From: Actinomycetota bacterium
GTDB lineage: Bacteria; Actinomycetota; Actinomycetes; S36-B12; UBA5976
Direction of reading: 5' to 3'
NCBI GenBank assembly: GCA_026392535.1
Contig: JAPLBX010000021.1
Location: forward strand, 1 to 7,340
DNA: 7,340 nucleotides
In this document: piece by piece, positions 1 to 6,288 of the stretch
Layout: each line of letters starts with the position of its first letter
How positions within the stretch are numbered: the first letter of the stretch is position 1
Translations under genes and position numbers: made by a program
Notes under the pieces: model-generated
What the model was told of the DNA's origin: nothing
Seen by the model: the letters and a program-made list of their open reading frames with translations, nothing else
Database searches by the model: none

Positions 1-2154
1 ACTGCACGTCTTACAACTTTAGTCATTGCTGGCCTATATGTGATTCCATGCAATTTAATATTTTTATACTATCTTCCTAATCGCACTACAATCCATTTTT
101 GCTTAGTACTTGTTTCTTACGTTCTACTTCTAGCATCTACAATGCTTCGACATCGTAATATTTCGCCAGCTCTCGCTCTAAGTTCTTTCTTTGTAACTAG
201 TAATACAATGACTTTCTTTGGTCCCACAATTGACATTATCGCAACCAGTGCGCCTGGCATTTTCTTATCAGTGATTCTAGGAATTTCAACTCTGCCAAAA
301 AAGTGGATACCAACTTTGGTTGTAGTTAATGTCATTCATCTGACGGTAATGATTATAAAGGTTGGCATTCCAACTAAGTTTTTTGTAAATGAAGTGCCAA
401 TACGAACATTTTCAGTTGTTCAATTGCTCGTCGTAGCATTTTGGTTCTACCATTCTTGGTACAAGCAACTTGAATTTGTAAAGACTCGCGATATTCTGAA
501 TCAACGACTTTCTGAAAGTCGTGAGTCAGCTATTGCCCTTCAGGAACGGACTCGGACTTGGCGAGAACTTCTGATCCACACCCATGAGACAGTACTAAAT
601 GACATTAGATCAGTAGTAGATTCCAAAGATTTAGATTTCAAAGAATTAAGGAAACAAATAAATTCGCGGCGCGAGACAATTGCTCAACCCCACAGCACTG
701 AACCAATTTTTTCTGATCTCATGGCTGAAGTTCAAGAACAAGTGCAAATACAAATTGACTTAAATATCTCTGGCGCGGGAAATGAAGTCCCGCCAAACGT
801 TTATTCCGCCTTACGTTCTGTGATCATTGAGGTGTGTAGAAATTTCCAACGACATACAGGCGCTACAAATATAACTCCAAAAGCAACATTGATTTATGGA
901 ATCTTGCGAATTGAGCTGTTCCACAACGGTAAAGACTCCACTAGCGCTCACAATTCAGGGATTGGCGAAGGAATCGTCATCAAAGAGACGCTTGATGAAA
1001 TCAATGGCAAATTGTTCCGCCGAATCAACGGTGTGGAAATATCAATCGCATTAATGATGCGGCAACAAACCAGCCGTAATCTCGGTGCAACCGATGTAAT
1101 TAGAACTGCAGTCTCTACCATCAATGCTAGCAACGCCGTCGGCGGGTTTTTGTTTCCAATATCTTTAATGTTACAAACGAATTCCGTGGAAAAAATTGCA
1201 GGATTAACTACTCTTTTACTCACGGCCTTCGCAGCGTATGTAAACTGGAAGAAGTTGCCTCTTAATAGGTTCTACGTTCTTATGAGTTGTGGACTTGCAT
1301 TTATGCAAGGCATAACCACATTCTTTGCGGTAGGAGATACTAATATAATCGACATCCTCGCAATTAATAGCCTAACCGCAGGATTTGCTTTAGTTTCAAT
1401 ATTAACTTGGGTGGATTCAGTAAAGTGGTGGGCAGCAGGGTTGCCCTGGTTATTTGGAACGATTGCGTTTCGCATGCAAATAGATCCCGAAACTTCTCGC
1501 ACAGCAATTTCCTCTTTAAATACCGCTTACGCTTTGCCATCATTTGCTGCTGCCGCTTTATACGGTGTGACTCGAGGACAGGCACGGCTTAGAGAGTCGG
1601 AAGACTTGAGCCAGACTGAGATTCGTGAAAGAGCTGCTGCAACCGCAGTTTCGGATTTAGCCAAGGAACTCGATAGTGCAATAATAAAAGCTACTCAGAC
1701 TTTGCAAGAAGTTTCCAAAGAAGAAAAAGTCTCAACTGCTAATAAGAATGCTTTGTTGCGCCTAGACAGCTTAATACGAGCAATTATCCAAGTAGATCCA
1801 AAGACTTCAGGTGGGTTTTCGAAGGCAGCACTAGAGATAGTTCGACACGCAGTTGCTCAGCAAGTAAACATTAAAGTTTTGACAGTGCGCGATCAAGGTC
1901 GTCTAATCGAAATCGATGAACGCCTACTAGACGAACTCAAACGCATTATTCAGTCAGCTCGCGATAGCAAAACAACTATTCAGGTTCTAGCAAATTCGGA
2001 ATCAAGTGTTTTGGTGATTAAGGTTTCAGGTGCAACAGCAAAGCGCGCCTCATTAAAAGAGATAGAAGCTTTAGGTACTGAAGAATTAGTAGTTAAAGTA
2101 GAGCAAGCAGATGATGATTTCGTTATTTTTCTTGAACAAGTAGTTGCGGACTAG
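1..2154 (+). CDS. Tandem-duplicated membrane sensor histidine-kinase-like protein (5' end outside window)
   Basis: The frame is open from base 1. A GTG at 40 is the first possible start inside the window, but 13 hydrophobic codons precede it in frame, so the gene probably begins upstream. Numbering from that GTG, residues 1-140 hold about six membrane helices and 140-180 an amphipathic linker. HETVLNDI at 182-189 resembles the H-box HDxVL of HisKA_3 (NarL/DesK-type) kinases. Residues 225-340 resemble a HATPase_c domain: E264 and N268 of the N-box, RHTGA at 271-275, and GIGEGI at 307-312. The G1 box reads HNGKD (295-299), with Asn where ATP-binding Asp is expected. A second set of about six helices spans 364-511, followed by a linker (512-560) and a kinase-like fold (595-700) in which H-box, N-box and G-boxes are not recognisable. 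I infer a sensory protein, possibly a weak or inactive kinase; no response regulator is visible. It is A/T-rich by eye relative to the glutamate dehydrogenase gene. Confidence 0.75.
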   Translation, partial: TARLTTLVIAGLYVIPCNLIFLYYLPNRTTIHFCLVLVSYVLLLASTMLRHRNISPALALSSFFVTSNTMTFFGPTIDIIATSAPGIFLSVILGISTLPKKWIPTLVVVNVIHLTVMIIKVGIPTKFFVNEVPIRTFSVVQLLVVAFWFYHSWYKQLEFVKTRDILNQRLSESRESAIALQERTRTWRELLIHTHETVLNDIRSVVDSKDLDFKELRKQINSRRETIAQPHSTEPIFSDLMAEVQEQVQIQIDLNISGAGNEVPPNVYSALRSVIIEVCRNFQRHTGATNITPKATLIYGILRIELFHNGKDSTSAHNSGIGEGIVIKETLDEINGKLFRRINGVEISIALMMRQQTSRNLGATDVIRTAVSTINASNAVGGFLFPISLMLQTNSVEKIAGLTTLLLTAFAAYVNWKKLPLNRFYVLMSCGLAFMQGITTFFAVGDTNIIDILAINSLTAGFALVSILTWVDSVKWWAAGLPWLFGTIAFRMQIDPETSRTAISSLNTAYALPSFAAAALYGVTRGQARLRESEDLSQTEIRERAAATAVSDLAKELDSAIIKATQTLQEVSKEEKVSTANKNALLRLDSLIRAIIQVDPKTSGGFSKAALEIVRHAVAQQVNIKVLTVRDQGRLIEIDERLLDELKRIIQSARDSKTTIQVLANSESSVLVIKVSGATAKRASLKEIEALGTEELVVKVEQADDDFVIFLEQVVAD

Positions 2155-2156
2155 CG

Positions 2157-2666
2157 CTACTTCTTTTCCATATGGATAAAACGGCCTGGCCAGTTTGAGT
2201 CGTGCATATATATTTTTCGGCGATAGTTCGCCCCGCCCCAAGCATCTTCGTCAATAATGATCCAGTCTTCACCAACTTTGTCCACGTAAGCAACGTGTCC
2301 ACCGCCTGAACCAAATTCCCAACTGTTCCATTGTGCAATGGCACCAACTTTTGGTTTTTGGTTCACCTTAAAGCCGCGTTCCTTAAAATAGTCATCCCAA
2401 ACAGTTGCATTGCCGTTAAATGGACCAAAATTCTTTGATGCGCCATCACGAATCATGCGGAAAGCGACATAGTTAGTGCAGTTATGTCCGGTGTATTGAC
2501 TCCAATATGCGCGATTGGGGTTATACCCAAGATCTCCATCACACGTCCAATTTAATGAGCGGCAAATGACACCATTATGTGCTGAAACCGAAGATGAGCC
2601 GAACAGGGTTAATGCCATTGTGACCATAAAGGCCACAATGGTTACCCCGGTTTTACGACTCAACAT
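2157..2666 (-). CDS. Secreted CHAP-domain protein (putative peptidoglycan hydrolase)
   Basis: This is a complete 169-residue protein. Residues 1-29 form a signal peptide (basic MLSRK, hydrophobic core, SVSA before HN), so it is exported. The rest is a single CHAP (NlpC/P60-like) domain. The catalytic Cys63 sits in HNCTNYVAFR, His124 in GGGHVAYVDK, and an acidic residue in IIDEDAW (139-141). Cys35 and Cys42 are placed to form a disulfide. CHAP domains cleave peptidoglycan amide bonds as amidases or endopeptidases; which bond is cut cannot be read here. There is no separate wall-binding domain, so it is a minimal enzyme. The ATG at 2666 is the first in frame after an upstream TAA and fits the signal peptide. 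No Shine-Dalgarno sequence precedes it, but a TANNNT box lies 7 bases upstream, so a leaderless mRNA is possible. Its stop is 2 bp from the stop of the converging kinase-like gene. Confidence 0.88.
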   Translation of the reverse strand: MLSRKTGVTIVAFMVTMALTLFGSSSVSAHNGVICRSLNWTCDGDLGYNPNRAYWSQYTGHNCTNYVAFRMIRDGASKNFGPFNGNATVWDDYFKERGFKVNQKPKVGAIAQWNSWEFGSGGGHVAYVDKVGEDWIIIDEDAWGGANYRRKIYMHDSNWPGRFIHMEKK

Positions 2667-2673
2667 TTGGCAG

Positions 2674-2679
2674 AAGGTA
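2674..2679 (-). promoter_or_regulatory. Possible -10 box of a leaderless CHAP transcript
   Basis: On the minus strand TACCTT (TANNNT pattern) is followed by 7 bases and then the ATG at 2666, the spacing expected if transcription starts at or near the start codon. There is no Shine-Dalgarno sequence in between. No convincing -35 hexamer lies 16-18 bases upstream, so this is weaker than the similar site before the glutamate dehydrogenase gene. Confidence 0.3.
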
Positions 2680-2703
2680 GAGGTGGGTAAGGCAATTTGG
2701 CTA

Positions 2704-2737
2704 GTCCGATTTTCAAGTAATTAGCATCAAATCGGAC
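2704..2737. promoter_or_regulatory. 9-bp perfect inverted repeat, candidate operator
   Basis: GTCCGATTT (2704-2712) and AAATCGGAC (2729-2737) are perfect inverted copies separated by 16 bp. A third half-site, AAATCGG, follows at 2750-2756. The centres of the arms are 25 bp apart, somewhat over two helical turns. The repeat lies 38-71 bp upstream of the CHAP start and about 110 bp upstream of the divergent small membrane gene, so a dimeric regulator could serve either. No U-tract follows, so it is unlikely to be a terminator. The regulator is unknown. Confidence 0.4.
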
Positions 2738-2781
2738 ATTTATGCGTATAAATCGGGTTCATAATGTGGAATTCACCCATT

Positions 2782-2790
2782 TTGTCCACA
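2782..2790 (+). promoter_or_regulatory. Single DnaA-box-like 9-mer
   Basis: TTGTCCACA matches the actinobacterial form of the DnaA box (TTGTCCACA/TTATCCACA). A weak inverted relative (AATTCCACA on the minus strand, 2765-2773) lies 8 bp away. It sits in the intergenic region 55 bp before the small membrane gene. There is no cluster of boxes and no dnaA or dnaN gene here, so this is not evidence for an origin. It may be an isolated titration or regulatory site, or chance. Confidence 0.2.
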
Positions 2791-2844
2791 GAAAATCCAG
2801 GCTAAATGGCATTGTTCGCACTAGCCACTCTTGAAAGGAACTAG

Positions 2845-3039
2845 ATGCGCACTGCAGGTATCGGAGTAATCGTCTTTGGGTTTATTGATTTGGCATGCCA
2901 CTGGATCTTTCGAATCAACGTTTATGAGCAGTTGAACCTAAATATGGCGGATTGGCTATACCCATACTCCCCAGCTCTCGCATTTGTGCTTGGCACCGCG
3001 ATGGTCACTACAGCAGACAAAAACAAGAAGCAGTCATAA
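2845..3039 (+). CDS. Small two-helix membrane protein, hypothetical
   Basis: This is a 64-residue protein that I do not recognise as a named family. It has two hydrophobic segments, about residues 5-22 and 41-56, separated by a short polar loop (RINVYEQLNLNMADW), and a basic, polar C-terminus (ADKNKKQS). AAAGGA at 2834-2839 lies 5 bases before the ATG, a good Shine-Dalgarno sequence, and supports both the reading frame and the start. It is divergent from the CHAP gene and ends 69 bp before the glutamate dehydrogenase gene, which appears to have its own promoter. A function cannot be assigned. Confidence 0.7.
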   Translation: MRTAGIGVIVFGFIDLACHWIFRINVYEQLNLNMADWLYPYSPALAFVLGTAMVTTADKNKKQS

Positions 3040-3073
3040 AACAGACAAGAACTTCAAAAATCGCACATATAAC

Positions 3074-3102
3074 TTGCTCGGCTATCCGCCTAGGCGTACG
3101 CT
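3074..3102 (+). promoter_or_regulatory. Promoter of the glutamate dehydrogenase gene, apparently leaderless
   Basis: TTGCTC (-35, 3074-3079), a 17-bp spacer and TACGCT (-10, 3097-3102, TANNNT) are followed by only 6 bases before the ATG at 3109. This places the expected transcription start at or within a base or two of the start codon. There is no Shine-Dalgarno sequence, and an in-frame TAG at 3091-3093 rules out an earlier start. Leaderless mRNAs are common in actinobacteria. Confidence 0.6.
3087..3096. promoter_or_regulatory. Palindrome in the glutamate dehydrogenase promoter spacer
   Basis: CGCCTAGGCG is a perfect 10-bp palindrome lying between the proposed -35 and -10 boxes and touching the latter. 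A protein bound here would block RNA polymerase, so a repressor site (for example for nitrogen control) is conceivable. It is short enough that chance cannot be excluded. Confidence 0.3.
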
Positions 3103-3108
3103 CAAGTT

Positions 3109-4347
3109 ATGACAACGGAGTCAGCACTAGATACTGCTCGTGCCCAGTTAAGACGCACGGTTGATTTATTAAAACTATCTGAAAATGAGTGGCTTACCCT
3201 TTCCACTCCCCGCCGCATTCTTCAAGTTGCGGTTCCACTTCGCAAAGACAACGGGAACGTTGAAATCTATAAAGGTTTCCGAGTTCAATACTCAACCACA
3301 CGTGGTCCTTCAAAAGGTGGAGTTCGTTATCACCCAACAATTGACCTAGAAGAAACAGTTGCACTTGCAATGTTGATGACGTGGAAGTGTGCACTTGCAA
3401 ATCTTCCATACGGTGGTGCCAAAGGTGGCATTGCAGTAGATCCACACACTCTTTCTTTATCTGAAAACGAACGACTCACCCGTCGTTACACATCAGAAAT
3501 TTTGCCAATCATCGGACCTGAAAAAGATATTCCAGCTCCAGACATGGGAACTGACGAACGCAACATGGCATGGATGATGGACACGTATTCTGTGAACGCA
3601 GGATTCTCAGTCCCTGGTGTTGTCACCGGCAAACCAATTGTTTTAGGTGGATCACTCGGTCGCACATCTGCAACTGGTGACGGCGTTGCAATTGCAACTA
3701 TGGCTGCACTCAAATCACGCGGTATTGATCCAAAAAATGCTCGAGTAGCAATTCAAGGATTCGGCAAAGTCGGTTATTGGACCGCTATTGCATTAGAAAA
3801 CTTCGGTCTGAAAATTGTTGCAATCAGTGACGTTCAAGGTGGTGTCACTGGCTTCAATAGCGTGGCAGATCTTTGGAATCACTACAAAGCTAATGGCACT
3901 CTAGATGCACCAGGAACAGAACGAATAACAAACGACGAACTACTCGAATTCGATGTTGATGTTTTAATCCCTGCCGCACTTGCCGATGCAATCACCGATG
4001 AGAACGCAACAAAAATAAAAGCCAAGATTGTGGTTGAAGGTGCTAACGCCCCAACAACTTCTGGTGGTGACAGAGTCCTCAACGACATGGGAATCCTCGT
4101 CGTGCCAGACATCTTGGCAAATGCCGGTGGTGTTGTGGTCTCTTACTTCGAATGGGTGCAAGACAACCAGAACTACTTCTGGTCAGCAGATGAAGTGAAA
4201 GAAAACCTTTCCAGCATCATGACTCGCGCCATAAATGACGTTGAAACCATGTCCGCCGAAAAGAAAGTCACCTGGCGTGACGCAGCCTTAATGATTGGCG
4301 TGGATCGGGTGGCTGAAGCTCACCGTTTACGAGGACTTTATCCTTAA
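3109..4347 (+). CDS. gdhA: Glutamate dehydrogenase (Glu/Leu/Phe/Val dehydrogenase family)
   Basis: This is a complete 412-residue cytoplasmic enzyme of the usual length for the short hexameric glutamate dehydrogenases. It interconverts glutamate with 2-oxoglutarate and ammonium, linking carbon and nitrogen metabolism. The N-terminal catalytic domain (about 10-185) carries GPSKGG with substrate Lys69, TWK with Lys93, PYGGAKGG with catalytic Lys105, and PAPDMGT with Asp145. The Rossmann domain (about 186-345) has IQGFGKVG (215-222) and GANAPTT (311-317). Lys69 and Ser345 (VVVSYFEW) match the positions that bind the glutamate side-chain carboxylate, which favours glutamate over branched-chain amino acids. 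Asp241 at the end of the second beta strand suggests NAD(H), so the role may be catabolic, but this is not conclusive. The start is fixed by an in-frame stop 18 bases upstream. No terminator follows; the next gene starts 34 bp downstream and is probably co-transcribed. The symbol is given for the family; rocG or gdhB would be equally defensible. Confidence 0.93.
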   Translation: MTTESALDTARAQLRRTVDLLKLSENEWLTLSTPRRILQVAVPLRKDNGNVEIYKGFRVQYSTTRGPSKGGVRYHPTIDLEETVALAMLMTWKCALANLPYGGAKGGIAVDPHTLSLSENERLTRRYTSEILPIIGPEKDIPAPDMGTDERNMAWMMDTYSVNAGFSVPGVVTGKPIVLGGSLGRTSATGDGVAIATMAALKSRGIDPKNARVAIQGFGKVGYWTAIALENFGLKIVAISDVQGGVTGFNSVADLWNHYKANGTLDAPGTERITNDELLEFDVDVLIPAALADAITDENATKIKAKIVVEGANAPTTSGGDRVLNDMGILVVPDILANAGGVVVSYFEWVQDNQNYFWSADEVKENLSSIMTRAINDVETMSAEKKVTWRDAALMIGVDRVAEAHRLRGLYP

Positions 4348-4381
4348 GCTTTACACTTGAAAAACTCTTTTTAGGGGATGT

Positions 4382-4690
4382 ATGTCAGACGAAATTCCTG
4401 AACTACCAAAGTTTGAAGATCCAATGACCAGCCACACACCAAGCAGTGGCTCAGGCTCTTCAAAAGCTGGTGCATACACCATGGGATGCGGAGTACTTAT
4501 CGTTTTCTTCCCATTGATTCTTGCATTCTTCTCAACAGCACCTGGTGCAAACATGTGGAGCGAAGGCGATTCAAATAGTGGTGGCTCAGCCCTTTGGTTG
4601 ATGATGTTGACGATTCCATTGGGATTTATTGTCGCAATAGTTGGCTTGGCTATGTATCTTGTCGGTTCATCAAAAAGAAATAGAAAGTAA
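4382..4690 (+). CDS. Small two-helix membrane protein with Ser/Gly-rich N-terminus, hypothetical
   Basis: This 102-residue protein belongs to no family that I recognise. An acidic, Pro-rich start (MSDEIPELPKFEDP) leads into a Ser/Gly-rich linker (16-30). A first membrane segment (about 33-52) and a polar loop (about 53-69, EGDSNSGG) follow, then a second membrane segment (about 70-94) and a basic end (KRNRK). The basic C-terminus and unstructured N-terminus suggest both ends are cytoplasmic. AGGGG at 4373-4377 is a Shine-Dalgarno sequence 4 bases before the ATG. The alternative ATG at 4378 opens a frame of only a few codons. The gene follows the glutamate dehydrogenase gene by 34 bp without a visible terminator, which suggests one transcript but does not prove a shared function. 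Its TAA abuts the stop codon of the converging DUF2867 gene. Confidence 0.75.
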   Translation: MSDEIPELPKFEDPMTSHTPSSGSGSSKAGAYTMGCGVLIVFFPLILAFFSTAPGANMWSEGDSNSGGSALWLMMLTIPLGFIVAIVGLAMYLVGSSKRNRK

Positions 4691-6157
4691 TTAGAGCTTC
4701 TCAGCCTTTGCTGGAATCCTTTTCACCATAAATCCGAAGACAAACACATGGAATGGTGCGACTGCCCACCAGTAGATATGGCCAAACAATCCGGACGGAC
4801 GGTATGTTGCACGTTGGCGGAATAAGGTTTTTCCGTTTTCGGTGTGATCAACTATTAATTCAAGCCAGGCTAGCCCAGGAAGTTTCATTTCAGCACGAAG
4901 TCGAAGTAGCTGTCCGCGATCACACCGCTCAACCCGCCAAAAATCCACTGTCTCGCCAACATAAAGGTGTTCAGGGTCTCGCCGTCCTCGACGAAGGCCC
5001 ACCCCGCCAATTAAGCGGTCGAATAAGCCACGGATCTCCCACAAGAAGGGCAATGAGTAGTAGCCGTTCTTGCCACCAATGCCTTCAATGACTTTCCATA
5101 GGTTTTCTGGGGTTTCAGTTGTTTCTTGTTCGCGCAAATCAACATACAAACTTCCACCGGACCAATCAGGGTCGGTTGGTAGTGGCTCACTCGGTGCACC
5201 TGGAACAGATGCGGAAGACCACCTGGTTTGAACATCCTGGTTTCGCACCTTGTTGAGTGCATATTCAACTGCTGTGTTGAAATCTAGTAAACCATTTTCT
5301 GGTTCTGGTAGGAATTTTCTAACATCAAGTTCTTCACTCACCACAACTTCGTTCACAAGTGAGTCAACGAGTGGAAGTGCTAATCGGCGAGGCACTGGTG
5401 TTACGAGAGAAACCCAGTGCGAGGAAAGCCGTGGGGTTAATACTGGAACCGTGACGATTGTGCGAGGTCGAAGTCCCGCGACTTTTGCATAGCGCTGCAT
5501 CATTTCTTTGTAATACATCACATCTGGTCCACCGATGTCACCAATATGGCTTTGATCTGTTGTCTCTTGGCCAGCTTTAACCAAGTAATGCAATACGTCG
5601 CGAATTGCTATTGGCTGAACTCGATTGTTTAACCATTTAGGTGTGATCATGAATGGCAGACGTTCAGTTAAATAGCGAAGCATTTCGAAACTAGCACTGC
5701 CTGATCCAAGGATTATCGCTGCTCGAAGTTCGGTAGTTGGAACCCCAGAGTTTCGCAAGATCTCGCCTGTGTTCCGACGAGACTCAAGGTGAATACTTAA
5801 TTTTGAATTTACCGGAGATATTCCGCCAAGATAGACAATCCGTTTCACTCCGGACTCTTTAGCCACCTTGCCAAAATTCGTTGCCATGCGAGTTTCAATA
5901 ATTTCGTATCCATCATGTTCAGAAAGTGAATGCAACATGTAATAGGCGATTTCAACACCACTTAGAACTTTGTGGATAGAAGAAGCATCCTCGGCGTCGC
6001 CTTGAACTACTTCAACCTGTGAAATCCAAGGGTAATCTCGCATCTTTTCTGGATGTCGAGCCATTACGCGGACATCGAAACCTTCAGCTAGTAATTGCGT
6101 GACTAATCGACCACCGACATACCCGGTGGCACCTGTGACGAGAGCTTTTTTAACCAT
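4691..6157 (-). CDS. SDR-family NAD(P)-binding protein with C-terminal DUF2867 domain
   Basis: This 488-residue protein has two parts. Residues 1-310 form an atypical short-chain dehydrogenase (NmrA/YbjT-like): the dinucleotide motif TGATGYVGG (8-16), YYMLHSL (72-78), and VKRIVYLGGISP (104-115). The usual SDR catalytic YxxxK is not evident, as is common in atypical members. Residues about 320-485 match DUF2867, an SRPBCC-like fold often fused to such domains; the aromatic stretch HIYWWAVAPFHVFVFGF (460-476) is typical. Substrate and reaction are unknown. I choose the ATG at 6157 because it starts directly before the first beta strand of the Rossmann fold; the open frame reaches back to an ATG at 6229, but that lies inside the upstream terminator hairpin. 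No strong Shine-Dalgarno sequence is visible (AGGG 12 bases upstream). A promoter must fall in the 42 bp between hairpin and start; TAAATT at 6181-6186 (minus strand) is a weak -10 candidate. Confidence 0.85.
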   Translation of the reverse strand: MVKKALVTGATGYVGGRLVTQLLAEGFDVRVMARHPEKMRDYPWISQVEVVQGDAEDASSIHKVLSGVEIAYYMLHSLSEHDGYEIIETRMATNFGKVAKESGVKRIVYLGGISPVNSKLSIHLESRRNTGEILRNSGVPTTELRAAIILGSGSASFEMLRYLTERLPFMITPKWLNNRVQPIAIRDVLHYLVKAGQETTDQSHIGDIGGPDVMYYKEMMQRYAKVAGLRPRTIVTVPVLTPRLSSHWVSLVTPVPRRLALPLVDSLVNEVVVSEELDVRKFLPEPENGLLDFNTAVEYALNKVRNQDVQTRWSSASVPGAPSEPLPTDPDWSGGSLYVDLREQETTETPENLWKVIEGIGGKNGYYSLPFLWEIRGLFDRLIGGVGLRRGRRDPEHLYVGETVDFWRVERCDRGQLLRLRAEMKLPGLAWLELIVDHTENGKTLFRQRATYRPSGLFGHIYWWAVAPFHVFVFGFMVKRIPAKAEKL

Positions 6158-6199
6158 GATGCAAGTGTGCCCTAATTGATAATTTATTTCTCTATAAAC

Positions 6200-6233
6200 G
6201 AAAATGGAGCAGCTTTTAGGCTGCTCCATTTTC
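6200..6233 (-). terminator. Rho-independent terminator of the rhodopsin gene
   Basis: GAAAATGGAGCAGC (6200-6213) and GCTGCTCCATTTTC (6220-6233) form a perfect 14-bp stem around a 6-base loop (TTTTAG). Read on the minus strand the stem ends in TTTTC followed by GTTTAT. The A/T-rich outer stem supplies a U-run on the transcript. It lies just after the rhodopsin stop codons and separates that gene from the DUF2867 gene. Its symmetry would also stop transcription from the other direction. Confidence 0.9.
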
Positions 6234-6243
6234 TAGTGTTTAT

Positions 6244-6288
6244 TTAGTCGCGGTATTCAGATTCAGCGAATTCTTTGCTGTCTTCTGC
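6244..6288 (-). pseudogene. Displaced C-terminal tail of the rhodopsin (+1 frame)
   Basis: In the frame one base ahead of the rhodopsin frame, the minus strand reads AEDSKEFAESEYRD and then TAA (6246-6244), directly before the terminator. The peptide is acidic and polar, like the short cytoplasmic tail after helix G in actinorhodopsins, and it ends at the natural end of the transcription unit. I read it as the original C-terminus, put out of frame by a deletion upstream. It is too short to be proved by composition alone. Confidence 0.55.

Noticed and set aside
1364..1592. Open frames of about 60-75 codons in the second membrane module of the kinase-like gene
   Set aside because: They are alternative-frame readings of the long gene, which shows continuous helix periodicity and domain structure across this stretch.
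2279..2790. A replication origin suggested by TTGTCCACA at 2782 and TTGTCCACG at 2279
   Set aside because: There are only two sites 500 bp apart, one imperfect and inside the CHAP coding region, with no A/T-rich unwinding element and no dnaA/dnaN neighbours.
4753..5268. Open frames of about 85-112 codons on both strands inside the SDR-DUF2867 gene
   Set aside because: They overlap a well-supported coding region, have no ribosome binding site of note and no recognisable motifs or plausible protein composition.
6158..6229. Longer SDR-DUF2867 protein starting at the ATG at 6229
   Set aside because: The first codons would come from the terminator stem of the upstream gene; the family begins directly before the first Rossmann strand, as given by the ATG at 6157.
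6200..6233. Terminator hairpin as an attachment site or part of a mobile element
   Set aside because: It sits at the expected distance after a gene end and has a small loop; no integrase, transposase or target duplication is nearby.
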